Source: Chlamydoabsidia padenii (Eukaryota; Mucoromycota; Mucoromycetes; Mucorales; Cunninghamellaceae). From it: a stretch of 64,000 nt of DNA. Positions 42,975 to 53,643 of this stretch are shown here, one piece after another. The DNA lies in assembly GCA_025330725.1 (NCBI GenBank), contig JAIWND010000001.1, forward strand, positions 930,001-994,000, read 5' to 3'. The notes beneath the pieces were generated by a model. The model had not been told where the DNA came from. It was given only the letters and a program-made list of their open reading frames with translations, and ran no database searches. The stretch's first letter is position 1. Each line of letters starts with the position of its first letter. The translations under genes were made by a program, and so were the position numbers.

Positions 42975-43395
42975 ATGGTAAGGAAAAAATAGTATCCATC
43001 CATCCATCTATTTATCCATCCATCCTAACATGATTTATTAGGGTAAAGTTCACGGTAGTTTAGCTCGTGCTGGTAAGGTCAAGTCCCAATGCCCCAAGGT
43101 AAGTCGAAAAAAAAAGAGAATGTCTTGTATGAATGAAATTGATCATTAAACCTACCCTCTCTCTTTTTCCCTTATAGGTTGCCAAGCAAGAAAAGAAGAA
43201 GGCCTTGACTGGTCGTGCTAAGATGCGACAAGTCTACAAGTAAGTCGATTAATGGGACATTATCTGACAGCTGTCAATTTATTAATTCCTCTCCCCCCCC
43301 TTTTTTTTTTACTCTTTAGCCGTCGCTTCGTCAATGTCACCTCCCAAGCTGGTGGTAAACGCAAGATGAACCCTGCTCCTACCGCTGGTCCTTAA
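42975..43395 (+). CDS. RPS30: 40S ribosomal protein eS30
   Basis: Small basic ribosomal protein. Four exons give about 63 residues: M, then GKVHGSLARAGKVKSQCPK, VAKQEKKKALTGRAKMRQVY, and NRRFVNVTSQAGGKRKMNPA ending PTAGP. Sequence and length are the full eS30; there is no N-terminal ubiquitin-like FUBI domain, as usual in fungi. The first coding exon is just the ATG, followed by GTAAGG and an intron with ATCC repeats. Confidence 0.96.
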
Positions 43396-43861
43396 AGCGC
43401 TCTGCAACAACCCATCCAACATATCTTTTAGAATTAGACTTTTATTTGTTACATCAATTTAATAAAGCTTTTTTTATTAAAGATATTATCAACTACTAAT
43501 TTTATGTATCTTATGTGATTACTATTCTATTTGGTATTGGGACTATTCGTATTAGTGCATGATGACGGAATCAAAGGGTTGTCAGGATAATACAAGTTGA
43601 TTGATGTATGATTCCACTGATTTATTCGTCTAGTGTGTATCGTAGTGATCCTACACTGTTGTTCGTCCTGGTGTGCATCTATTACCATAGAGAGAAGATA
43701 AGAGTAGTGTATATCATAAAGGGAGGAGGGAGGGAAATCCAACTTTATTGAGTTTCAATATTAAAATATAATAGGAGTAGGGGAAGGAAGAGATTGATCA
43801 GTAACTAAAGTAACCAAAATAGAGAAGGAGAAGGTAGATGGAGGAGAATGGGTATGATGTA

Positions 43862-43905
<44 letters not shown>

Positions 43906-43912
43906 GATATAA
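43396..43912. other. convergent 3' region
   Basis: 3' flank of eS30 (plus) and septin (minus). Contains a (GA)n repeat at 43871-43903 next to the septin stop. No gene supported. Confidence 0.5.
43871..43903. repeat. (GA)n microsatellite
   Basis: About 16 units, within 10 bp of the septin stop codon, so in the septin 3' UTR (as CT repeats on the gene strand). Confidence 0.85.
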
Positions 43913-45443
43913 TTAACGTCTCATGGGACCACGATGTTGCATTTGATACAATTGATCCAATTCGCCTTCCATTGCCTTGATTTGTGCATGTTGAGCTTCC
44001 AAATCCTTGTTAAGTCGATCACGTTCCGATACAAGCTACATAAAAAGAAAAAAAGGTTAATCAACTATTACTTGCATTACAATATGCATATTTGTATATA
44101 TTTACCTGAGCTTCCCATTGACGGAATCTATTTTCTTCTTTCTTGACTTGTTCAGTGAATGCCAAGCGTAATTGTTCTTCCTTTTCCTTGAATTTGGGGT
44201 TTTCGTATTTCTTGGGCCTAATCGAAAAGACAAGTTGTTAATATATATATATATTGTTTACCAAAGACTTACTTTTGTTCACCAAATTTACGAGTTTCCA
44301 TTTGAGTTTGACGATAGTTTTCATAATGAGTTTCTTCTGTGGTGGAGATCAGGTCATGCATATGGGATCTGATCAGCAAAGTACGCAGCTTCTTAAAGTC
44401 ACAATGATCTTCATTTTCCACCTCGGCGACACCCCAAGAATATTGACGACCCTTTACAGTACGATCACCCACCGTAACATCTTCTGTTGATCCAATCACA
44501 GCAAAAGGCATGGCATCCATAATACGTTGATTGGTGCTGGTCACTTCTTCATCATCACTTTCAATAGGACAGGAGTAGATTTGAATACCTTGAGCATGAA
44601 TCACATCCAAAATCTATATATAAATAAAAGTAAGTAAGTATGCAGGTTATTAGTATATCATCAGTTCATCTCTCTCCCTACTTACATTGCGTTTAAACTT
44701 GGCCAAATCTTGAGGAGTCAAAGTATCAGCCTTGGCAATGACAGGAATCAAATTCACACGAGATCCAATCTGTTTCATGACTTCAATATCCAAAGGTTTG
44801 AGTCTATTATAAAGAAATGTTAGTAGGGGAAGATTATGATGGGTGTAATACTTACGTGTGACCATTGGGACGAATAAAATACAAGCAAGCATGTACACGT
44901 AGATCAATAATGCCTGCACGAGTGGGTTGTTGCTCTTGATTTAAAAAGTTCTCGTGTTGATCGTCTATGAACTCCACAATAGGCATCCAACTATCACGGT
45001 TGTTCACATAGTCGCCAAACCCAGGAGTATCAATCACCGTCAGTTTCACCTTGAAGTTCTTTTCTTCCAATTCTATAAAAAGAGTTATTAGTATTATTAC
45101 TGTATAATACAAGATTATTTTTCAACTTACCGGCTTTGGTAATTTCAATTTCTACTGTTTTTTCAGTTTGCTTGGTATGGCGAAGATGTAGTTTCTTGGG
45201 GTCCTTAATGCCAGTAGTAAAAAGTGTATTAACAAAGGTGGACTTGCCAACACCAGATTCACCTATCATCAAGCGATCATCATAAAGACTTGTTAGTATA
45301 TGATTGTCGTCCCATTATTTAAAAAGGTACTTACCACACACCATCAGAGTAAACTTGGCACCGCGTTTTGACACAATCTTATGACGTTGGTTAGGTAGGT
45401 GAGCAATACCAACACCATCAGGTAAAAGGGCAGAGGGGGACAT
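43913..45443 (-). CDS. CDC12: septin, Cdc12-type
   Basis: GTP-binding septin forming hetero-oligomeric filaments at septa and the cell cortex. About seven exons give roughly 385 residues. It begins MSPSALLPDGVGIAHLPNQR, a Cdc12-like N-terminus; the P-loop GESGVGKSTFVNTLF is split by an intron; G3 is DTPGFGDYVNNRDSW; G4 is AKADTLTPQDL. The septin-unique element is WGVAEVENEDHCDFKKLRTL. The C-terminal coiled coil contains EEQLRLAFTEQVKKEENRFR and ends MQHRGPMRR. Similarity to Cdc12/AspC orthologues in LEEKNFKVKLTVIDTPGFGD is strong; class assignment is from memory of those sequences. Confidence 0.93.
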
Positions 45444-45611
45444 TAATCAAGTGATATAATATTGGAGGGAATGGGAATGGGGTAATGTCGAAAAAGATGA
45501 AAGAGGAAGAAGAGGAAGAGGGATGAGATATGAATTGAGAGTCAAATAATTTAAATAGGTTTGTGTGACAATAACCTAAAATGGTAACCCTGCGCACCCC
45601 TTCTCTTTAAA

Positions 45612-45614
<3 letters not shown>

Positions 45615-45643
<29 letters not shown>
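45615..45643. repeat. (GA)n microsatellite
   Basis: About 14 units in the gap between the septin start and the ALG11 stop, i.e. in the septin 5' flank. Confidence 0.85.
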
Positions 45644-45645
<2 letters not shown>

Positions 45646-45729
45646 AATGTATCAAACAAAAGGTAGGGGATTATAAAGAAGGGGATATAGGGGAAAAGAG
45701 GATGATGACCTTTAGATTTTTTATTTATT

Positions 45730-45905
45730 TCAAGTTAAACATCTACGTAAAGACCGTAATAATTCTACACTAAAAGCCAATTCTGAGAATCTGTCAGAAG
45801 AAGATGCCCGAGCATTAGTAGCCATCACCGTATATTCTTGGTCTGATAGAGTCAAGGCAGCATGTAAACCATCAGCAAAGGATTCAACCGAATCAGCAAG
45901 ATAAC

Positions 45906-45937
<32 letters not shown>

Positions 45938-47690
45938 TAGGAGAGAAAGAGGAGAAGAAGAAGAAGAAATAGAACTCGTTAGTGATTCATGAGTTCATTT
46001 CATCTTGTTGTTAGTTACCTGTTGGTTTCCCATCATAGTCGACAACAATATCCATCATGGGACCAGCAGATCTATGTGCCACTGGGATTAATCCTGCTGC
46101 TTGATATTCCACCACCCCAATTCCAAAATGTTCGTTCCACATCGTATGCAGTCCCACCTTGCCTTGTCCCAAACTATTGACTAACAGATCAAAGGATGCA
46201 TTGACTTCAAATCGTACAAGATCTTCGATTCCAAGTTGTTGACATTGTTGTTTGAGTCGAGCGATGCGTTGTTCGTCACCTGTATTTCTTGAGCTGCCGA
46301 TCAAAACCAGTTCCAAAGCTGTTTCGTTCTTTCTCCATTCTGGGTATTTTTCCAAAAATCGCGCCATTGCATTCAATTGTAATTCATGATCCTTTTCTGG
46401 TCTGTTAGTGAATAGATATATTGATTTAGTACATCCAATACCCTATATCCTATAAATCCTTCTTTACCTGAATTGTGCCACACTGATAATCATAGGTTTC
46501 CTGTTCGTCAGGGGGAGTTCATTCAATCGTTCAGTATCACAAGGAGGGTAAACAATATCTGCATCTGTGTGCCAGAGTTGGTCAATGTGTCCTTTGGTCC
46601 AAGTCGAGTTGACCATCACTACTTGAGCAAATGATCCACAAAAGCTGTATACCTTGGCAAACATATGATAATATCTAAATATATATATATATATATATAA
46701 GATACAATCAGTACATTGTTATATCTGTGTTCTTATGAACCTACATTAATTTTCCAGTCGTCCAGAACCAGCTTTGTGCCAGTTTAGCATCATTGTTGTA
46801 TGCAGTACGACGTTCAAATACCCGTCGAAGCATATCCGCACTATTATTCAAAAGAACCGTGAGTTTCCATTTCACACATCACATGTAAAAACAAAGTGAG
46901 TTTACCTGATGGTTGGATAGTGCACATAAGCAGCAATCTTGATATAGGTCAAGAAATGAACAAGTGGATAAGTAAAGGCATAACCCATGGTATCAAAATA
47001 GACATCGGGCACCAATTGAATCAATCCGTTATAAGCGACCAGAACAGAAGCCAAGCTTTGGAATAAGAGTGTGAATCTGGTAAACCTATTCATAACAATA
47101 AGAAAAAGAGAGGAGAATGAGTTGAAGTACATTACTTTTTATTGTTTTACCTTCCGTCTTCAATAAGGTATCGATTGGTCAAGTAGATAAAGGCAAGCCG
47201 TCGGGGATCCAAGTCAATGTTAAATCGTGTCTACAAGAAAAAGAATAAAGTGTTAATAGGCAGCAAGACAACATGGTAGTAATTTCATTTACCTTGACTT
47301 TGAGAATAATCTGTTCTCTAGAGGCCTCCGTATCACCGGTATAGACAACACATATCACGTCTGGGAATTCACGTTGTACGTCACGAAGTGCCGTCCATAA
47401 TACCCGTTCGCCACCACCACCTGCATTACTAGAATATATATGTGATAATTAGTAAAAGTTATAGCCCTATTACCAAATACTTACCAATAGGGATGAAAGA
47501 AGCCAAGAAAAACAGGGTCATCTTGACTGGAGAATCCCAAATTTTGTAATAGTCGAGTACGATGCTTGTAAATGGTATTCTTGACTCGCAGCCGGAAGAA
47601 GGTATAAACAATCCAAATCGTCAGTAAACCAGCAGTAATCCAAAAAGACAGTGACATGAAGATAGTTGCTCCCATGCCAGTCAAGATCAT
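45730..47690 (-). CDS. ALG11: GDP-Man:Man3GlcNAc2-PP-dolichol alpha-1,2-mannosyltransferase
   Basis: GT4 enzyme adding the fourth and fifth mannoses to the dolichol-linked N-glycan precursor on the cytosolic face of the ER. About nine exons give roughly 490 residues. N-terminal membrane helix [20 protein letters not shown]; then [20 protein letters not shown], the ALG11 signature; [59 protein letters not shown]; and the GT4 sugar-nucleotide motif [20 protein letters not shown] with the EX7E glutamates. Introns carry TA repeats (45906-45935 and near 46680) and an A-run sits just upstream of the start. Confidence 0.95.
45906..45935. repeat. (TA)n microsatellite in the last ALG11 intron
   Basis: About 15 units. 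Confidence 0.8.
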
Positions 47691-47789
47691 ATAAAATACG
47701 ATAATTGACTAAAAAAAAAAAAAAAAAAAGTGGATAGCAGGAAGAAAAGAGTAAAGACCTGAAATCTCAACCTTTTATTTATTTTTCCA

Positions 47790-47804
47790 GGCGGGATTTG
47801 AATT
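47790..47804 (+). promoter_or_regulatory. GGGATTT element (GGCGGGATTTGAATT)
   Basis: About 100 bp upstream of ALG11, opposite orientation. Confidence 0.5.
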
Positions 47805-48188
47805 CATTTTACATGCAACGTGTCGTAGAAAGACAAGTGCTCAACCAAGCAGGTTTAAATTGATTCATGCATGATGAAGGTTGAATAATAAAAAAAAAAA
47901 AAAAAGAGCAAGATACTTTCATACTATTGATCAGAGGCAATGATGGTATTTGTAAAGTAAGATAGTCCATCTTCCTCCCCTTCTGGTCTTTGGTCTGTGT
48001 TATACCCCTCCCCATCTTTCAATGGACAGTTTGTTTTTTCATTATCAAACATGGTCTTACTTTTATGTACAGTACATCAGAATTTAAAGACGTGTTCGAT
48101 TCTCATCAAAACTGATAACAATGCTTGTGTAACAAAGCTGATCCGCCGAGTGATGGATGAAGACATGTGCTTTTAGACGGAAAGCACT

Positions 48189-48203
48189 GTCGGGATTTGA
48201 ATT
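48189..48203 (+). promoter_or_regulatory. GGGATTT element (GTCGGGATTTGAATT)
   Basis: About 115-130 bp upstream of the Cak-like kinase start, same orientation. Supports the start at 48317. Confidence 0.5.
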
Positions 48204-48316
48204 CACAACTTCTGACCTTCCGGCTCAACTTGACAACAAGAAGAAAATTCTCTTCTTCTCTTTCCAGCATCCATTCTACCTATATTCATTATCCAAACCA
48301 TTATCTTTAGTAGGAC

Positions 48317-49584
48317 ATGAAAGGTACCTTTGCTATTATAGAAAAGGAAACATTGGCAGGAAAAGTGGTGGCTGTCAAGAAATACTACAAGGTCTATGGC
48401 AATCTGGTTTTACAACATTACGAAAGAGAACGTTGGGCTTTTCAAAAACTATCTCTATCATCGGAAAGCGAAGCACGAAAACAACATGTAAGTACCTACT
48501 ATTAAAAACAAAAAAAGGGATAGAATTGACGATAAGGAACTGGATATTAACTGTTACTACCCTGTTATTTGACTACTCTCCATCATGATACATTATTATA
48601 GATTGTGTACCTATTGGAAGCCAAGACTCTAGATGACGCGTATTGCCTAACCTTACCTTTTTATCCACATACCCTATTAGAATTTACCAACCAACCTTGG
48701 CCTCCCTCCTTGGCTCTGGCCACCTTCCGGGATTTGATTCAAGGGGTAGCTTATATACACCAACAAGGCATTGCTCATTGTGATCTCAGTCTCAGCAATA
48801 TTTTATTGGACTCGCCACCTCAACTGAACGATCATCACACTAGTCATCATCCATTGATCATCATTAGTGACTTTGGTTGTGCTCATCCTTTGGTACCTTA
48901 TTATCAACCTACAAAACAACTACATGGAGCGGATATTGGGACCCGACAATTTAAAGCACCAGAACACTTGTTTGGATCTTCTTGTTATACAGCTGCTACG
49001 GATATTTGGTCTTTAGGTGTTATGTATGCATCTCTCTTATTGGGTAGATTACTTTATCCAAGTCAAGGTGATCTTGAACAAGTCGGCATGATCGTCAAGT
49101 CTTTGGGTCGTCCTTCAAAACAAGTCATGAAGCAGGTAAGGTATAGTAAATCATGCCCTCCTATTCACTCATTCTCTTTCTCTCTTTAAAATAGGAAATG
49201 GTGAATTATCCTGATACAAACAAGTTATGGTTCTTTGGCCATGATGATTCGGATGATGACGATGGGGTAGAAGAGGATGACGAGGTGGAAATGGAGGAGG
49301 ATCAAGACGAACAAGAAACTGAAGGTGATGATGATATACTGGACAGCGAAGATGAAGAACTATCTGAATCTTTCTCTTTGGTAGACGTGCTTGATCGTGG
49401 AAAGGTGGACAAGACGAATCAAGAAATACTTTGTCGGATATTGACCTGGTCAGTTTTAGATCGTGCCTCTTTACTACAGGTAATATATAAAACTAGACAA
49501 AGTTTAATGGTTTGTTTGTTTGCTATGTCAATACTAACTTGTCTGACTTTGTAGGTCTCGACCATGCTTGCAGCAATAAAATAG
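48317..49584 (+). CDS. Cak1/Csk1-like (CMGC) protein kinase with degenerate motifs
   Basis: Kinase fold of the CDK-related group. Four exons give about 350 residues. It begins MKGTFAIIEKETLAGKVVAV, so the glycine loop is cut to its second half, with KK of VAVKKYY as the ATP lysine. The catalytic loop reads IAHCDLSLSNILL: HRD is HCD and the usual Lys two residues later is Ser, but Asp and Asn remain. DFG is intact (IIISDFGCAH) and the P+1 block is GADIGTRQFKAPEHLFG, followed by TDIWSLGVMYASLLLG. A long acidic insert (DSDDDDGVEEDDEVEMEEDQ onward) sits in the C-lobe. A shortened glycine loop is known in fungal Cak1, so a CDK-activating role is plausible but not proven. Confidence 0.8.
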
Positions 49585-49763
49585 TGTAGTGGTAGTAGTA
49601 GTGCCTCGATTTAGTATATAGAAATAAAATTCAAGCCCCGCTCCATGAATTTTTACCCCAACATTTGTCTTTTATCCCTCTTCTTCTTCGGCTTCTTCTT
49701 CTTCTTAATCTTCATTTTATTATTATTATTATTATTATTACACAATCTATGCGACATTGAACA

Positions 49764-51590
49764 ATGATTGACTATACCGACTCTCTAATAAAAACAATTG
49801 CATCACATACCTCAAAACTATCTTCTGTCAACCTACCTGACAAGATCAATCTATTTGGGGATACTTTACGTTATGCACACCAGTCTATCACCTCCGTCCT
49901 AACCTCCACCAAAATCACGACATGTATTGAACCAATACCAACAACCATTCAAGGGCAACTCACTCTCACCATTGTGGAAGCACGGAATCTCAACATTACT
50001 GACACCAATCTAACTGATATATACTGTAAGGTCGACTATGGCAGTAATACAATGTCAACACTAGATCGTCCAACAAGACACTCGGTGGATCCCTCTCCAA
50101 ATGTTATCAGGGAATGCTCTACAAAATGGCAATATTCTCAATCACTGTAAGCACTAAAAAGAAAAAAAGAGCTGGTGTATCTGGTATATTAATCCTAGTT
50201 TTGTAGTGATGTCACGGCTGATCAAGGGGAAATGATGATACAAGTTTATGGTCAAATATCAAATGGTAATGATTTGCTTTTAGGTATGACTACATGGATA
50301 CCTTCCTTTGAACAACATACAATGGATATATGGTTACCACTAAAACCACCTTTATCAACAAAAGAACTGGTCATTCCAGCAGGTCAAATTCGTTTACAAG
50401 TACGCTTTACTCAATTAGGTCCTACGGTAAACCAATAATAAAAAAAAAAAGGGAGAATATCTATTAGGACAACTAGATTAATCTTCTTTTAAAAATAGAC
50501 AACTCGAATGACACCTTCATCCTTTCGAATCATTCAGCAAATTGGACATGGATCATTCGGCAAAGTATATAAAGTAGAAAAGCGTGACACCAAAGAAATC
50601 TATGCGATGAAAGTACTCTCCAAACGACTCTTAGTGGATCAAAACGAAGTGAATCATACAATATCGGAACGAAATGTCTTGATACGAACCATCGATAGTC
50701 CCTTTATCGTCAATCTTCAGTATAGCTTTCAAACAGCTTCACATTTGTTCTTGGTCATGGATTATCTACCTGGTGGCGACCTCTATACCTATTTACAACA
50801 TCATCGTACCCTAACAGAAGATCAAGCCCGATTCATTCTTGCCGAACTGGTGTGTGCTTTATCTGATCTACATGCCAACAATGTTATCTATCGTGACCTC
50901 AAACCGGAGAATGTGTTGTTGGATGGTCATGGTCATGTTGCCCTGACAGATTTTGGATTTTGCAAGGAACTCAAGGACAAGGAAACAAGTACAGGGACAT
51001 TTTGTGGCACAACCGAGTACATGGCCCCGGAAATGGTGCTCAAGGACAAGTATACTTTGGCAATTGATTGGTGGTGTCTTGGTATTCTTTTATATGAACT
51101 GGTCACAGGCTTGGCCCCATTCCACTCGGTGCACTTGGATACTCTTTATCGGCGGATTCTCAAACAACCTATTATCTTTCCTTCCATCAACTTGTCTATG
51201 GACTGTAAAGATTTAATTCAACAACTGTTACAACGGGATCCTTCTAAACGCCTTGGTGCAAAGAATATCAAACTACATCCATTCTTCAACAACAATCAAC
51301 ATATATGCTGGGATTTAGTCGCTAAGAAACAATCAAAGTCGCCACTTTATTGTCGACCATCGTCCTTGACACCAGCAACCACCGCCATTGACATTCGCCC
51401 ATCTCAATCTCACAGCTTTTCTGGTCAACCATTAAAACAGCAACTCGATTTGTCTTCTTCGCTAGGATCTCAAGTCTCTTTTCTGACAAAAGACTCTATA
51501 CCACTTGATGTATCTACCCAGAACGCTTTTCAAGGTTTTAGCTACACCCTTGCTGACGATCTTTTATACCATGATAACATTAGTAATTAG
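49764..51590 (+). CDS. AGC protein kinase with N-terminal C2 domain (Sch9/Gad8-type)
   Basis: Nutrient/TOR-branch type AGC kinase. Three exons give about 590 residues. A C2-like domain lies at about residues 60-210 (GQLTLTIVEARNLNITDTNL through IRLQVRFTQLGP). The kinase domain has IGHGSFGKVYKVEK, IYAMKVLSKR, VIYRDLKPENVLLD, LTDFGFCKEL and the activation loop STGTFCGTTEYMAPE. The FCGTTEY form and the C2 domain point to Sch9. The AGC tail ends in NAFQGFSYTLADD, a hydrophobic motif with Ser as the phosphosite. The linker before it (SKSPLYCRPSSLTPATT) is Ser-rich and longer than usual. Symbol left blank because Sch9 versus Gad8/Ypk needs a tree. Confidence 0.88.
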
Positions 51591-51808
51591 AATTATATAT
51601 TCCCCTCTCAATTATTATTGTCTATATTGCATTGATTCTTTATTAATAAAAAAACATGTCTTTATCTGACCAATATATTTAAATGCCCGTTCATGCATAC
51701 TTTATGCATTGTCTATTTAAACGGCGCATGAAATTATCACCCAAACTTTGTTTGTTTATTTCTTCCCACTCTTTCTCACCACGCTTATACAAAAAAACAA
51801 CAACTGCA

Positions 51809-53448
51809 ATGTCTGATCAAGAAAAGAAACCTCCTCTCTCCAAAACAATGCCTCTAACCACTGAAGAACCTGTCCGACGATCTTGGCTCACTGATCAGCT
51901 CAAGGATATCAATGAAATCGACTCGACGGAATCACCAAATCCCACTGAAAAACAAGACTCTTCTTCATCCTTGAAAGCAACAACCAATGTCCCTATAATC
52001 GTTACACCACCTTTAAAAAACCAAGATGATAGCAACAGCAACAATAATGAAGACGACGATGATGACGACGACGACGACGCTAGTCAAGATACTGATATGG
52101 AAAACGAACTGCATTCCGATGACCACGACAGTGTTGATTCCGAACCCACTGTCGTGTCACCAACTACGAAATCACCTACGACCATCATTTCTCCCTCGAC
52201 ATCCAAAACCACCACGGCCACAGATACATCCACCGCCCACCGACAAGACAATGTACCCCGCCAGTATTTACGCCAAGGCAGCAGTCAAATGGATCTCTTG
52301 TGGAACGAAATGGAAGAACGACAATGGGATAATGACGATGATGGTTTCTCTTCCTCCTCTGATGATGATGCCTCGGATGACGAACTCAAAAAGGTCACAG
52401 AAGCCAATCGACATATTGATGTGGTGACGAATGATACTATGATTGATAAACCGGATCCTGTCTTGCGTGATCTCTTGGTGTTTGCTGATTCTCCTGTGGT
52501 GGAGAAAGAACTGGATCGACAATGCATGACAATGACTTATGGAGCTGGACCACACGGGAATCAGGTGCTGGATGATGATGATCACATTCAAACGGTGGGC
52601 AGAGACGATCGGACTCGGCGTCATTATTTGATCGCTTGTGATTTTAGTCGGGAAAGTCTACATGCAATGGAATGGACAATGGGGACAATGTTACGAGATC
52701 ATGACGCTCTTCATATTGTTACAGTGGCTAATCGAGAAGATAATCAAGAAATTGTTAACCAATCTGGCTCATCTTTGGAAAATGATGTAAGGTGCTTCCT
52801 TCACAAAGCTGTCATATTATATACTGATCGTTCTTCTTCTTCTTCTTCTTCTTCTTCTCTCTCTCTCTCTAGATCGAAACTTCTTTGAATGCGGTGGTGG
52901 ATGAAGCAAAGAAACGTATGTCAAGGATGATGTTGTATGATATCAAACTGGTTTGCTACTCTATGGTGGGAAGGGTCAAGGATGTTTTAAAGCACTTGGT
53001 AAGTGTAGCCAATATTCAATCCTCGCTTTTGACTCACGGCCCTCTTTCTTTTTCTTTTTTTTTTTTTTTTTTTTTTGTAGATTAGGACACTCCCTTTGAC
53101 AATGGTGGTGTGTGGTAGTCGTGGAAGAGGAACTATGAAAGGGTAGGTGAAAATAGTAATGATGGGCAACCTTCTACTCAATCTCTCTCTAACTTTTTTT
53201 TTTTTTTTTTTTTTTTTTTCGGGTGTAGATTGCTGATGGGCTCTGTATCAACTTATTTGGTGCATAAAAGTGTGGTACCCGTGGCTGTCATTCGTCCTCA
53301 AAAGAAGAAGAAGAAAGAACCAAGACATACCATTATGGCTACACCACTAAGTGAAAGTAAGTATAACATGGTTGATTAACCCCTTTACTAACGGAGCTTC
53401 TTTTTAGGTGTCAAAACCGGCCAATTACATGCGGACGAACTTGATTAG
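51809..53448 (+). CDS. universal stress protein (UspA) family with long disordered N-terminus
   Basis: About five exons give roughly 475 residues. The first 270 residues are disordered with acidic runs (NNNEDDDDDDDDDASQDTD, then FSSSSDDDASDDELKK). The UspA domain follows: RRHYLIACDFSRESLHAMEW, LHIVTVANRED, then VVDEAKKRMSRMMLYDIKLV. Its ATP-binding glycine motif is VVCGSRGRGTMKGLLMGSVS, TYLVHKSVVPVAVIRP, matching G-2x-G-9x-G(S/T). ATP binding is likely; the biological role in fungi is stress-related and not specific. I chose ATG 51809 (MSDQEKKPPLSKTMPL); an upstream ATG at 51683 in frame adds a sequence with no homology. Two introns have T-runs of 22-30 nt near the acceptor. Confidence 0.85.
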
Positions 53449-53643
53449 CATCATAGTTATACTTTTTTTTTTTTTACAATACATAAAAGCATATATCACA
53501 ATACTACATAGTCTTTTTTTAACAATAGATTTTTTCAATTGGATTTATGATTAATTAATTAAGCAATAAAATGAATAATAATAAACAAACAGATATTGAT
53601 GTATATGTAATAATCTATAGTGGAGAAGGGGTATATAACTAAT

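Larger units (their letters stand above)
47691..48316. other. divergent region ALG11 / Cak-like kinase
   Basis: Contains an element about 100 bp from ALG11 (47790, plus) and another about 115-130 bp from the kinase start (48189, plus), two A-runs, and no recognisable gene. Confidence 0.55.

Noticed and set aside
51683..51808. Longer start for the universal stress protein
   Set aside because: The extra residues derive from the AT/CT-rich leader and lack similarity; ATG 51809 gives a typical start.
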